From contig JAUPMA010000252.1 of NCBI GenBank assembly GCA_030836935.1, positions 1 to 8,504 on the forward strand: 8,504 nucleotides of DNA, in the 5' to 3' direction. A model generated the notes under the pieces. The model made no database searches, had not been told where the DNA came from, and saw nothing but the letters and a program-made list of their open reading frames with translations. Shown one piece after another: positions 1-7,326 of the stretch. This DNA comes from Pseudomonadota bacterium (GTDB taxonomy: Bacteria > Pseudomonadota > Gammaproteobacteria > SZUA-229). Made by a program: the position numbers and the translations under genes. Position 1 is the first letter of the stretch. Every line of letters begins with the position of its first letter.

Positions 1-663
1 GCCAGTGATGTCATCATGCATCTGGCACTTGGTACGTCGCTGGCCAGCATCGTGTTCACCTCCCTGTCTTCCATTCGCGCCCACCAGCAGCGCGGCGCCA
101 TACTCTGGCTGCCATTTCGCCAACTGACTCCCGGGATAGTGATCGGTGCAGCAGCTGGCGGCTGGCTGGCCGGCATGATGGCCACCGCCTGGCTCAAGCC
201 GCTGTTTGCGATCTTTGAGCTGGGTGTCGCGCTGCACATGCTGTCGTCTATCCAGCCGCATGCTCACCGGCCCTTGCCGGGCAATATCAAAATGTCTGGC
301 GCCGGCGGCCTTATCGGACTGGTGTCATCACTGGTTGGCATCGGCGGCGGCACACTCACCGTGCCCTGGCTGGTGTGGCACAGCGTGGCACTGCGCCAGT
401 CCATCGCCACTTCTGCCGCCTGCGGCCTGCCCATCGCCCTGGCCGGGTCACTGAGTTACATCATCAACGGCTGGCAGCAACCGCTGCTGCCGGAACACGC
501 ACTGGGCTATGTGCATCTGCCGGCCTTTTCCGGCATTGTTATCAGCAGCATGCTGTTGGCCCCGCTGGGCGCCCGGCTTGCCCACAGCCTGCCGGTAGCC
601 ATATTGAAAAAGATCTTTGGTGTTTTCCTGCTGTTGCTGGCACTCAGGTTATTGCTGGCCTGA
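1..663 (+). CDS. TauE/SafE family sulfite/anion exporter, 5'-truncated by window edge
   Basis: Integral inner-membrane permease of the TauE/SafE (DUF81) family, whose members are linked to export of sulfite, sulfoacetate or related anions; the substrate cannot be read from sequence. The frame is open from base 1, giving 221 codons including stop. The Met at base 16 is probably internal, because the family-typical stretch SDVIMHLALGTSLA runs through it. Family proteins are about 260 residues, so roughly 40 N-terminal residues, including the first copy of the glycine-rich repeat, should lie upstream. Visible hallmarks are ALGTSLASIVFTSLSS, AHQQRGAILW and the second-repeat motif GLVSSLVGIGGGTLTVP (window residues 106-122). 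Hydrophobic, probably membrane-spanning, segments lie near residues 44-64, 66-84, 100-124, 134-156, 172-192 and 202-220. It is co-oriented with the next gene across 99 bp, and no functional link is evident. The family call is confident; the substrate is open. Confidence 0.9.
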   Translation, partial: ASDVIMHLALGTSLASIVFTSLSSIRAHQQRGAILWLPFRQLTPGIVIGAAAGGWLAGMMATAWLKPLFAIFELGVALHMLSSIQPHAHRPLPGNIKMSGAGGLIGLVSSLVGIGGGTLTVPWLVWHSVALRQSIATSAACGLPIALAGSLSYIINGWQQPLLPEHALGYVHLPAFSGIVISSMLLAPLGARLAHSLPVAILKKIFGVFLLLLALRLLLA

Positions 664-665
664 TT

Positions 666-714
666 CTGAAAATTTCAGGAATAAATCCTGTAGGTTCCGG
701 GGTGAAATGCCGGA
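666..714 (+). terminator. Weak hairpins downstream of the exporter gene, possible terminator
   Basis: Just after the exporter stop there is a 5-bp hairpin CAGGA-ATAAA-TCCTG (676-690). A second, TCCGG-(9 nt)-CCGGA (696-714), is followed by TGTTTT at 715-720. The short stems and interrupted T run make this a marginal intrinsic terminator. The exporter and the next gene may instead be co-transcribed. Confidence 0.25.
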
Positions 715-762
715 TGTTTTCGTCTAGGCTAGGCACATGTTCAACAGAGCGATACCTCACGG

Positions 763-1311
763 ATGAAATTTCCCGAAAGTCCATTCCGGAATTACACCAG
801 CCAGCTGCTTCAGATGCCTGAAGTAGCCAGTGTTTGCCTTGCCATGCAGGATAATTTTGATGCAGACGTTAATCTGCTGCTGTTTTGCTGCTGGGCGGCT
901 GAAAACCGGCGGCAACTTGATGATGGCGATATTCATAAACTGATACAGGCCGGTGAACCCTGGCAATCCGTCATCATCAGGCCGTTGCGTGAAACGCGCA
1001 AACTGATGAAAAGCCAGGTTATCGCCATGCCGACATACCTGCACACCAAAACGATGGCCAATTTGACGGAAATGGAAATCAACGCCGAACACATGGCGCA
1101 ACTCAATCTGGAAAAGACCATTATTTTCAGTCGCCATGAGACCGGTGAGCTATCCGTTATTGATACCGCCGCACGCAATCTCATGACCTATGTACAGAAA
1201 CTGGAAAAAATACAGTCCCGTGATGTAACGGGCCATATCGCAACATTGCTTTGTCACATATATGGTGATGATGAGACAGTGCAGGTGGCGATGACAGCGG
1301 TCATGGCGTGA
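763..1311 (+). CDS. TIGR02444 / DUF2390 family protein, function unknown
   Basis: A 182-residue soluble protein with no signal peptide or membrane segment. It matches my memory of the TIGR02444 (DUF2390) family of gammaproteobacterial proteins with no known role. Recognisable family features are PEVASVCLAMQD (residues 19-30), DVNLLLFCCWAAE (35-47), the Trp at 67 and the basic helix RPLRETRKLMK (73-83). The rest is mostly helical in character and ends near residue 182. It starts at ATG 763. No strong Shine-Dalgarno sequence precedes it, and a GTG or upstream start is not obviously better. It stands alone, separated by 99 bp from the exporter gene and facing the mocA end of the minus-strand operon. 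The family is fairly clear; no function can be proposed. Confidence 0.8.
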   Translation: MKFPESPFRNYTSQLLQMPEVASVCLAMQDNFDADVNLLLFCCWAAENRRQLDDGDIHKLIQAGEPWQSVIIRPLRETRKLMKSQVIAMPTYLHTKTMANLTEMEINAEHMAQLNLEKTIIFSRHETGELSVIDTAARNLMTYVQKLEKIQSRDVTGHIATLLCHIYGDDETVQVAMTAVMA

Positions 1312-1374
1312 CGAAAATCCGAAAAATATTTTGGATATTATCCGTTTCCGCAAACTGAAAAAGTGACTGGCCGC

Positions 1375-1392
1375 GCCGGATAATCCTCCGGC
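1375..1392. terminator. GCCGGA-TAATCC-TCCGGC hairpin between convergent genes
   Basis: A perfect 6-bp GC-rich stem with a 6-nt loop sits in the 99-bp gap between two convergent genes. No T tract directly follows it on either strand. On the minus strand a TTTTT run appears only about 12 nt later. The same gap also holds an AT-rich near-palindrome (1317-1336) and GGATA-T-TATCC (1333-1343). It could slow or end transcription from both sides, but it is not a canonical intrinsic terminator. Confidence 0.3.
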
Positions 1393-1410
1393 CTACAGCA
1401 GCCTGAATGT

Positions 1411-1974
1411 TCAGGAATTCATATCCAGCGGGTAATCCACATCCCGCAAAATACCGGCATCGCTGACTTCAACTGAAACTATCTCGTGTGCGTGGGCGCG
1501 CAGCAAATCACGGGCGCCGCAATCGCCCTGCAGCTGCAATAATCCGCCCCGGAATTTTTTGCTGATAAAAACAGGGTGTCCGCGCTGATTCTGGAAACGG
1601 GGTACGACGATGGTATTTCCCTGTTGTGCGGCAGACGTTATTTTTGCGTACACATCTTGCTGGATGAATGGCATATCGGCCAGTGCGATAAGCCAGCCAT
1701 CACTATTCATGGTGTGCTGGATACCGCATATCAGGCTGGCTGACATGCCCTGGTGGGAATGGGCGCAGGAAACTATGGCTGATGTTATGTTTTCAAGCCG
1801 GTTTGCGAGAGGGTGATTGTCTTTTGCAATCACAATGGTTAGCGACTGTACATGGGGCAATAAATTTAACGCAGATTGCGCGGCAATGCAGGTATCGCCA
1901 AGCGGTTCGATGAGTTTATCGCGGCCAAAACGGGTGCTGCGACCCGCAGCAAGCAGAATGCCTGCAATGTTCAT
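1411..1974 (-). CDS. mocA: MocA-like molybdenum cofactor nucleotidyltransferase (NTP_transf_3)
   Basis: Predicted cytoplasmic nucleotidyltransferase of 187 residues in the MobA/MocA group. MocA adds CMP to molybdopterin cofactor to make MCD for xanthine-oxidase-type enzymes. Motifs in order: the nucleotide-binding loop LLAAGRSTRFGRDK (residues 7-20), QGMSASL (75-81), the metal-binding type LADMPF (98-103), RGHPVFI (131-137), GDCGARDLL (150-158) and the C-terminal RDVDYPLD (177-184). The length and the RGHP and GD.GAR blocks fit MocA-like proteins better than MobA. The ATG shares four bases (ATGA) with the xdhC stop, which implies translational coupling. XdhC-MocA pairing is a known pattern, because XdhC-type chaperones receive the cytidylylated cofactor. 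It is the last gene of the minus-strand run and faces the TIGR02444 gene. CTP versus GTP use is inferred from similarity only. Confidence 0.82.
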   Translation of the reverse strand: MNIAGILLAAGRSTRFGRDKLIEPLGDTCIAAQSALNLLPHVQSLTIVIAKDNHPLANRLENITSAIVSCAHSHQGMSASLICGIQHTMNSDGWLIALADMPFIQQDVYAKITSAAQQGNTIVVPRFQNQRGHPVFISKKFRGGLLQLQGDCGARDLLRAHAHEIVSVEVSDAGILRDVDYPLDMNS

Positions 1975-2930
1975 GATACAGAAACCAGTTTTTTGCCATG
2001 ACGATGTGCGGTGATGTCGGCGAGTATGGCGAGTGCAATTTCTGCCGGTGTGCGGCTGCCGATGTCCAGCCCGACCGGGCCATGCAGTTGATCAACCTGA
2101 TGCCGGGTCAGGCCAAGTTGCAGCAATCGCTGGCGCCGGTTGCTATTATTTTTTTTCGAGCCAATGGCGCCAACATAAAAAGCGTTTTGTTCGAGCGCAA
2201 TCATTAGCGCCATGTCGTCGAGTTTCGGATCATGGCTCAATGCCAGTATTGCAGTTGTATCATCGACAGCGGCTTCACGCACCAGATCATCCGGCATCTG
2301 TCCTGAAACAGCAATATGCCGGAGCGGCCAGCTGGCCTGATAAGCCTCGCGCGGATCGCAGACACTTACCTGGTAATCAAACAGCTCCGCAAGTGTGCAG
2401 ACGCATTGCGACAGCTCACCGGCGCCAATCAGTAACAGCCTCCAGCCTGGTCCGAAGTTGCGCATTAAATTTTGTTCATGTGCATGTAAAACAGAATGGC
2501 TGGTTGCGGCGTGCAGACTGGATTCGTGTGTGCTCAGGCAGATACGCCGGCAAATACGTTCGCGTTGTGCAATCTTTTCCGCAATAACAGTAAATTGCGG
2601 CAAGGACAATCCGGTTTCAACCAGCAGCTTCAGCGCGCCGCCGCAGGGCAGGTTGAACCGGTTTTGTGAATCAGCTGTTTCACCGTAGTAAATGAAATGC
2701 GGCTGACACTGATGAAAGTTGCCGTCCGCTGTACGGCGTAACAGATCATCATCAATGCAGCTGCCGGAAACCGAACCGGCAAATTCACCGTTTGCACAAA
2801 TTGCCAGTAAGCTGCCTGCGGGGCGTGGTGACGACCCCCACGTCTGTATAACAGTGAACAGTACAACTTCGTGCTGCTGGCCCAGCCATTCACATATACG
2901 CCCGACAATTTGCAGATCGCTGCCTGTCAT
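1971..2930 (-). CDS. xdhC: XdhC family molybdenum cofactor insertion/sulfuration chaperone
   Basis: A 319-residue cytoplasmic accessory protein. In characterised members, XdhC binds molybdenum cofactor, promotes its sulfuration and delivers it to xanthine dehydrogenase or related hydroxylases; it is not part of the final enzyme. The N-terminal XdhC/CoxI domain shows WGSSPRPAGS (31-40), AGSVSGSCIDDDL (51-63) and LPCGGAL (94-100). The C-terminal Rossmann-type domain shows LLIGAGELSQ (166-175), ALSHDPKLDD (230-239), YVGAIGSKK (252-260) and GLDIGSRTPAEIA (287-299). I chose ATG 2928-2930. The frame stays open for 60 more codons upstream, but that part overlaps the deaminase gene and lacks family sequence, whereas residues from MTGSDLQ onward align. 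It starts 7 nt after the deaminase stop. GAGELSQ replaces the GAGHVG-like motif of classical XdhC, which may place it in the MocA-paired subgroup; its client enzyme is unknown. Confidence 0.9.
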   Translation of the reverse strand: MTGSDLQIVGRICEWLGQQHEVVLFTVIQTWGSSPRPAGSLLAICANGEFAGSVSGSCIDDDLLRRTADGNFHQCQPHFIYYGETADSQNRFNLPCGGALKLLVETGLSLPQFTVIAEKIAQRERICRRICLSTHESSLHAATSHSVLHAHEQNLMRNFGPGWRLLLIGAGELSQCVCTLAELFDYQVSVCDPREAYQASWPLRHIAVSGQMPDDLVREAAVDDTTAILALSHDPKLDDMALMIALEQNAFYVGAIGSKKNNSNRRQRLLQLGLTRHQVDQLHGPVGLDIGSRTPAEIALAILADITAHRHGKKLVSVS

Positions 2931-2937
2931 GCTGTTT

Positions 2938-3414
2938 TCAATAAGGTGTTTTGTCAGATTTGTTATTCCATTCAGTAAAACATCGCGTGTGATTGTTGCA
3001 ACTATGTTGTTCAATCGCCAATGATTTTTGTGAATGCGGAATGCAAATTTCGCGGGCAATGAATGTGTCGTCAAATCCGGCCTGTGCAGCTTCTGCGCCG
3101 CTGGCGGCATAGACTACGCGGGAGATGTGCGCCCAGTAAATGGCGGACAGGCACATCGGGCAGGGTTCACAGCTGGAATAAAGTGTGCAGCCATCAAGGT
3201 TGAAATTTTGCAAGGTTTTGCAGGCTTCTCGTATGGCCATGATTTCTGCGTGGGCGGTCGGATCGTTATTTAATGTTACCTGATTAAAACCGCTGCCAAT
3301 TATTTCAGAGTTTCTTACAATGACTGCGCCAAACGGTCCACCGCCCTTGGCAACAGAATCAATTGCCAGTTGTACAGCATGCTGTATCCAGTTATTGTCA
3401 GAAATATTGCGCAT
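2938..3414 (-). CDS. guaD: Guanine deaminase-like nucleoside deaminase (zinc-dependent CDA fold)
   Basis: A 158-residue cytoplasmic deaminase of the cytidine/deoxycytidylate deaminase superfamily, close in pattern and length to the Bacillus subtilis guanine deaminase GuaD, which converts guanine to xanthine and ammonia. The zinc site is complete: HAE (His55, catalytic Glu57) and SCEPCPMC (Cys85, Cys88). GuaD-like blocks are GGPFGAVIV (25-33), NDPTAHAE (50-57), LYSSCEPCPMC (78-88), AIYWAHISRVVYA (91-103) and AGFDDTFI (112-119). The last of these recalls the AGFDDSFI region of Bacillus GuaD and argues against tRNA adenosine deaminase TadA. It begins 2 nt after the hslO stop with no clear Shine-Dalgarno sequence, so coupling is likely. 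It precedes xdhC and mocA, which fits a purine-breakdown role. Substrate is inferred; other purine bases or nucleosides remain possible. Confidence 0.85.
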   Translation of the reverse strand: MRNISDNNWIQHAVQLAIDSVAKGGGPFGAVIVRNSEIIGSGFNQVTLNNDPTAHAEIMAIREACKTLQNFNLDGCTLYSSCEPCPMCLSAIYWAHISRVVYAASGAEAAQAGFDDTFIAREICIPHSQKSLAIEQHSCNNHTRCFTEWNNKSDKTPY

Positions 3415-3416
3415 GT

Positions 3417-4298
3417 TCAGTGCCGTGTTGATGACTTATCCGGATGGGCGTTGTGTGCATAAAGTGTGTCGATATCTACCGCATCGTATTCATAATGTGC
3501 GTTGCAAAACTCGCAATCAACTGAAATCGTTCCCTGCTCGTCAAGTATCTGGTGGGTTTCTTCTGTGCCCATGGATAACAGGATGGCATCAATTCGTTCG
3601 CGTGAACAGCTGCAACGGAAGCTGACAGGTTCAGCATCAAACAGTCGTATATCTTCCTCATGAAACAGACGGTGCAGAACCTGAATGACGGGCAGATGCA
3701 GAATTTCATTCGCCGTCAGGGTGTCGGCCAGTTGCATGGCGCGAGGCCAGGCATCTGTATCCGGTGAATTAACCGGCAACTCCTGTAATAAAAATCCGCC
3801 GCAGGTTTTCGCGTCTGCTGCCAGCCACAGGCGGGTATTCAATTGTTCCGATTGCCGAAAATAATTTTCGATGGCGTGGCAGAGCCTGTCGCCCTGCAGG
3901 GCAATAATGCCCTGATAGGGTTCGGCGCCAATCCTGTTTTTTGGCGGTTCAATAGTGATAACCAGTTGCCCATTTCCAAAAATTTTATCCAGGCCTTTTT
4001 CTGGTACGTCGGCATGCCAGCGCGCAATGCCGCGTAATGTACCTTCCGGACTCGCCTGAACCACCAGCAAATGCAGCGGGCCATCGCCACGAATCTGCAT
4101 GATGAGTGAGCCTTCGAATTTGATAGTGGCCGAGAGCAAGGCGCAGGCGGCTAATGCTTCGCCGAGAATGTTGCGCACAGTTGGCGGATAAGCGGCACGT
4201 TGCAGCACGGCCTGCCAGGTGGCATCAAGATGCACCATTTCACCGCGCACATTGGTATTCTCGATGATGAAACGAAACAGACGATCGTTATCAGTCAT
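3417..4298 (-). CDS. hslO: Redox-regulated chaperone Hsp33
   Basis: Complete 293-residue Hsp33, a cytoplasmic holdase that is inactive while its C-terminal cysteines bind zinc. It unfolds into an active dimer when oxidised during oxidative or hypochlorite stress. The N-terminal chaperone domain includes VRGEMVHLD (17-25), GEALAACALLSATIKFEG (46-63) and LIMQIRGDGPL (65-75). The redox switch is intact: Cys229-Ser-Cys231 (CSCSRER) and Cys262-Glu-Phe-Cys265 (DCEFCN), matching the CxC...CxxC signature. Length is that of the family. Cys140 and Cys166 are extra cysteines outside the switch. It starts 4 nt after the gatB stop and ends 2 nt before guaD, so it should share the gatCAB transcript; I see no internal promoter. 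The upstream end of gatB gives no strong Shine-Dalgarno sequence. Confidence 0.97.
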   Translation of the reverse strand: MTDNDRLFRFIIENTNVRGEMVHLDATWQAVLQRAAYPPTVRNILGEALAACALLSATIKFEGSLIMQIRGDGPLHLLVVQASPEGTLRGIARWHADVPEKGLDKIFGNGQLVITIEPPKNRIGAEPYQGIIALQGDRLCHAIENYFRQSEQLNTRLWLAADAKTCGGFLLQELPVNSPDTDAWPRAMQLADTLTANEILHLPVIQVLHRLFHEEDIRLFDAEPVSFRCSCSRERIDAILLSMGTEETHQILDEQGTISVDCEFCNAHYEYDAVDIDTLYAHNAHPDKSSTRH

Positions 4299-4302
4299 GA
4301 GT

Positions 4303-5733
4303 TCAGGCAGACAGTTTCTTTTTCAAAATATCATTGAGCTGGGCCGGATTGGCTTTGCCTTTGGAGGCTTTCATCGCCAGGCCAACAAAAAAGCCGAATA
4401 ATTTGTCTTTGCCGGAACGGTATTCCGCAACCTGTGCCGGATTGGCAGCAATGATTTCGTCAATCAATGATTCAATGGCGCTGCTGTCGGTGATTTGTTT
4501 CAGGCCGCGCTTTTCGATAATGGCGTCGGCATCGCCTTCGCCGTTCCACATGGCGTCAAAAACTTCTTTTGCCAGTTTGCCGGACAAGGTGTTGTCGCTG
4601 ATACGGTTGATCATGCCAGCCAGCATGCCGGCGTTGACGGGCGATGCACTGATGTCCTTATCTTCCTTGTTCAGGCGTGCACTGACATCGCCGATGATCC
4701 AGTTGGCAGCCAGTTTGGCATCCGCAGTTTTGGCAACGGTTTCAAAATAATTGGCGAGATCTCGGCTGCCGGTGAGAATGCCGGCATCGTATTCCGATAA
4801 AGCGAACTGTGAAATGAATCGGCTGCGTTTGGCATCGGGCAACTCAGGCAGCGTTTCCTTGACCTGGTTGATGAACGCTTCAGTGATTTCTACCGGTAAT
4901 AAATCCGGATCGGGGAAATAGCGATAGTCGTTCGCTTCTTCCTTGCTGCGCATGGAGCGGGTTTCATCGCGATCGGCATCGTACAAACGCGTTTCCTGCA
5001 CCACTTCCTTGCCGCTTTCCAGTACATCAATCTGGCGTTCCACTTCAATATTGATGGCGCGTTCAACATAGCGGAATGAATTGATATTTTTCAATTCGGT
5101 GCGGGTGCCGAATTTTTCGCGACCTTTGGGGCGGATGGAGACATTGGCGTCACAGCGGAACGAACCTTCCTGCATGTTGCCGTCGCAAATACCGAGATAA
5201 CGCACCAGCTCGTGAATTTTTTTCATGTAGGCAACAGCTTCTTTCGCCGAACGCATGTCCGGCTCGGACACGATTTCCAGCAGTGGCGTACCCGCGCGGT
5301 TTAAATCAATGCCGGTCATGCCGTGAAAATCCTCGTGCAGGGATTTGCCCGCATCTTCTTCCAGATGGGCGCGGGTGATGCCGATGGTTTTTCTGCTACC
5401 GTCTTCCAGTTCAATGGTGATTTTGCCGCGTTGCACAATCGGTAATGCAAGTTGTGAAATCTGGTAGCCTTTGGGCAGGTCGGGATAAAAATAATTTTTA
5501 CGATCAAACACCGAGCGTTTGGCGACCGTGGAACCGGTTGCCAAACCAAACATTGCAGCCATGCGTACAACTTCTTTATTCAGTACTGGTAATACGCCGG
5601 GCAGCCCCAGATCAACCGCGCAAGCCTGTGTATTGGGTTCAGCACCATAGGCGGTGGCGGCGCCGGAAAATATTTTGCTGCGCGTGGAAAGTTGTGCGTG
5701 AATTTCCAGACCGATGACGGTTTCCCATTCCAT
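4303..5733 (-). CDS. gatB: Asp-tRNA(Asn)/Glu-tRNA(Gln) amidotransferase subunit B
   Basis: Complete 476-residue GatB. In the GatCAB complex it binds the mischarged tRNA, activates the aminoacyl side chain as a phosphate using ATP, and receives ammonia from GatA. Family motifs run in order: [10 protein letters not shown] (6-15), [19 protein letters not shown] (76-94), HLEEDAGK (123-130), [18 protein letters not shown] (143-160), [18 protein letters not shown] (185-202) and [13 protein letters not shown] (209-221). The helical tail/YqeY domain that holds the tRNA occupies roughly residues 325-474. ATG 5731-5733 is preceded by AAGAGG ten bases upstream, the clearest ribosome binding site in the operon. 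It is separated from gatA by 124 bp filled by a palindromic element, unusual since the other junctions are nearly touching. Whether it serves Gln, Asn or both depends on which synthetases the genome carries. Confidence 0.98.
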   Translation of the reverse strand: MEWETVIGLEIHAQLSTRSKIFSGAATAYGAEPNTQACAVDLGLPGVLPVLNKEVVRMAAMFGLATGSTVAKRSVFDRKNYFYPDLPKGYQISQLALPIVQRGKITIELEDGSRKTIGITRAHLEEDAGKSLHEDFHGMTGIDLNRAGTPLLEIVSEPDMRSAKEAVAYMKKIHELVRYLGICDGNMQEGSFRCDANVSIRPKGREKFGTRTELKNINSFRYVERAINIEVERQIDVLESGKEVVQETRLYDADRDETRSMRSKEEANDYRYFPDPDLLPVEITEAFINQVKETLPELPDAKRSRFISQFALSEYDAGILTGSRDLANYFETVAKTADAKLAANWIIGDVSARLNKEDKDISASPVNAGMLAGMINRISDNTLSGKLAKEVFDAMWNGEGDADAIIEKRGLKQITDSSAIESLIDEIIAANPAQVAEYRSGKDKLFGFFVGLAMKASKGKANPAQLNDILKKKLSA

Positions 5734-5743
5734 TTAATGGTTG

Positions 5744-5749
5744 CCTCTT
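5744..5749 (-). promoter_or_regulatory. Ribosome binding site of gatB
   Basis: AAGAGG on the minus strand, ten bases before the gatB ATG. It is a clear Shine-Dalgarno match, in contrast to gatA, hslO and guaD, which rely on very short gaps and lack one. This fits gatB initiating independently because the long gap rules out coupling to gatA. Confidence 0.7.
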
Positions 5750-5773
5750 GTAAATAAACGGTAGTTTTAAAAG

Positions 5774-5854
5774 CTTTGACGCGAAGGCGCAAAGGTCGCA
5801 AAGATAACAAAAAATAAAATCTTTACTTTGCGTCTTCGCGCCTTTGCGACAAGG
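5774..5854. repeat. REP-like imperfect inverted repeat between gatA and gatB
   Basis: The left arm is 5774-5803 and the right arm 5826-5854, with a 22-nt A/T-rich loop. Reverse-complementing the right arm and aligning gives 24 identical columns out of 30, with one gap. Each arm is itself built of three tandem 8-9-bp units of the form CGCRAAG (for example GACGCGAAG, GCGCAAAG, GTCGCAAAG). The right arm ends three bases before the gatA stop codon, so the element abuts the gene exactly. On the gatA-to-gatB transcript it would form a long hairpin followed by a short TTTT run (5767-5770), and could dampen read-through or protect the upstream mRNA. I recall similar GCGAAGGCGCAAAG sequences scattered between genes in many bacterial genomes, but copy number here cannot be judged from one window. 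Confidence 0.7.
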
Positions 5855-5857
5855 CTG

Positions 5858-7315
5858 TTAAATAAATTTCTCAGGTATCTGTTTGTGCCAGTCAGTGGCC
5901 AGCTGATACTGGTGCGCAACATTCAGCAAGCGCGCTTCGTCAAAATAATTACCAATCAGTTGCAAACCAACGGGCATGTTGTTGCTAAAGCCGGCCGGAA
6001 TACTCATGCCGGGTAAACCGGCGAGATTCACCGCAATGGTGTAAATGTCGGACAAGTACATCGCCACCGGATCACTGGTTTTTTCACCGATGTTAAAGGC
6101 TGTGTCGGGTGCCGTGGGCCCCATGATGACATCAACCTGTTTGAAAGCGTTTTCAAAGTCATCGCTGATCATGCGGCGCAGTTGTTGCGCTTTGACATAA
6201 TAGGCATCGTAATAACCGGCAGACAGTGCGTAGGTGCCGATCATGATGCGGCGTTTGACTTCGGCACCAAAACCTTCGCCGCGCGAACGTTTGTATAAAT
6301 CCTGCAAATCCTGCGGGTCCTTGCAGCGATAGCCAAAACGCACGCCATCAAAGCGCGATAAATTGGATGAGCATTCAGCCGGTGCCACCACGTAGTACAC
6401 CGGCACCGACAAATGCGAATTGGGCAAGGAAATTTCTATGATTTCGGCGCCCATGCTGCGATATTGTTCAATGGCTTTATTGATGACTTCACGCACACCG
6501 GGCGCCATGCCGTCGCCAAAAAATTCTTTCGGTAAACCGATTTTTAATCCCTTGATGTCGCGATTGAGATCGGCGCCATAATCCGGTACCGGTTTGTCGA
6601 GTGAAGTGGAATCGCGTTCATCAAAGCCGGAAATGGCATTCAGCATCATGGCGCAGTCTTCCGCGTTTTGCGCCATCGGGCCGGCCTGATCCAGGCTGGA
6701 GGCGAAAGCAATCATGCCGTAACGCGACACACGACCGTACGTGGGTTTAAGTCCGGTGAGATTGCACAGCGCGGCCGGTTGCCGAATCGAGCCGCCGGTA
6801 TCGGTGCCGGTGGCTATGGGTGCCAACCGTGCTGCCACGGCAGCGGCCGAGCCTCCGGAAGAGCCACCGGGTACGGCCGAGATTTTCCAGGGGTTCTTCA
6901 CCGCACCGTAAAAACTGGTTTCGTTACTCGAACCCATAGCGAATTCGTCCATGTTGGTTTTACCCAGCATCACCATGCCGGCGGCGGCGAGTTTTTCCAC
7001 CACGGTGGCGTTGTAGGGTGAAATGAAATTGTCGAGCATTTTCGAGCCGCAGCTGGTTTTTACATCCAGGGTGCAAAAAATATCCTTGTGCGCCATCGGC
7101 AAACCGGTAAGGGCGCCGGCTTCGCCGCGCTGGATCATGGCATCGGCATGCTTTGCCTGTGCCAGCGCCTGATCGGCGGTGACGGTAATAAAACTGTTCA
7201 GGGTTTTATCGTGGGTGCTGATGCGATCCAGAAAAGCGCGGGTGAGCTCAACGGAGCTGGTTTCGCGTTTTTGCAGCAGGCGTGACAGTTCGGCCAGGGT
7301 TTTGGTGTGATACAT
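5858..7315 (-). CDS. gatA: Asp-tRNA(Asn)/Glu-tRNA(Gln) amidotransferase subunit A
   Basis: Complete 485-residue GatA, the glutaminase subunit of GatCAB. It hydrolyses glutamine and channels the ammonia to GatB. It belongs to the amidase-signature family, and the Ser-cisSer-Lys triad is intact: Lys77 in MAHKDIF, Ser152 in [12 protein letters not shown] (149-160) and nucleophile Ser176 in [11 protein letters not shown] (171-181). Also present are [15 protein letters not shown] (118-132), [11 protein letters not shown], and the GatA-type C-terminal [14 protein letters not shown] and GLQLIG blocks. These mark it as GatA rather than a generic amidase. It starts 11 nt after the gatC stop; no good Shine-Dalgarno sequence is visible, so coupling to gatC is likely. 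Its stop lies three bases from the palindromic element. Confidence 0.98.
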   Translation of the reverse strand: MYHTKTLAELSRLLQKRETSSVELTRAFLDRISTHDKTLNSFITVTADQALAQAKHADAMIQRGEAGALTGLPMAHKDIFCTLDVKTSCGSKMLDNFISPYNATVVEKLAAAGMVMLGKTNMDEFAMGSSNETSFYGAVKNPWKISAVPGGSSGGSAAAVAARLAPIATGTDTGGSIRQPAALCNLTGLKPTYGRVSRYGMIAFASSLDQAGPMAQNAEDCAMMLNAISGFDERDSTSLDKPVPDYGADLNRDIKGLKIGLPKEFFGDGMAPGVREVINKAIEQYRSMGAEIIEISLPNSHLSVPVYYVVAPAECSSNLSRFDGVRFGYRCKDPQDLQDLYKRSRGEGFGAEVKRRIMIGTYALSAGYYDAYYVKAQQLRRMISDDFENAFKQVDVIMGPTAPDTAFNIGEKTSDPVAMYLSDIYTIAVNLAGLPGMSIPAGFSNNMPVGLQLIGNYFDEARLLNVAHQYQLATDWHKQIPEKFI

Positions 7316-7326
7316 GGTGATGACTT

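Noticed and set aside
16..663. The exporter read as a complete gene starting at ATG 16.
   Set aside because: Residues before this Met continue the family-typical sequence, and the first TauE repeat would be missing. The gene most likely starts outside the window.
375..821. A 148-codon frame overlapping the exporter end and the start of the TIGR02444 gene.
   Set aside because: Composition is atypical, it overlaps two better genes and it lacks recognisable motifs.
2033..2587. A 184-codon plus-strand open frame lying antisense to xdhC.
   Set aside because: It lies wholly within a well-supported xdhC, has no family features, is rich in Arg/His/Gln as antisense frames often are, and has no ribosome binding site.
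2931..3110. A 60-residue N-terminal extension of xdhC, as the frame is open upstream of ATG 2928-2930.
   Set aside because: It overlaps most of the 3' third of the deaminase gene and the residues do not resemble XdhC. Family sequence starts at MTGSDLQ.
2938..3414. The deaminase read as tRNA adenosine deaminase TadA.
   Set aside because: The GGPFGAVIV, NDPTAHAE and AGFDDTFI blocks follow the guanine deaminase pattern, and the TadA-type C-terminal features are absent.
5774..5854. The gatA-gatB palindrome read as a CRISPR array or small RNA gene.
   Set aside because: There is only one pair of inverted arms with short internal units, no regular spacers, no cas genes and no promoter signal.
6668..7021. 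A plus-strand frame antisense to gatA (117 codons), rich in Gly/His.
   Set aside because: It is a mirror of the conserved glycine-rich GatA active-site region, and no independent evidence supports it.
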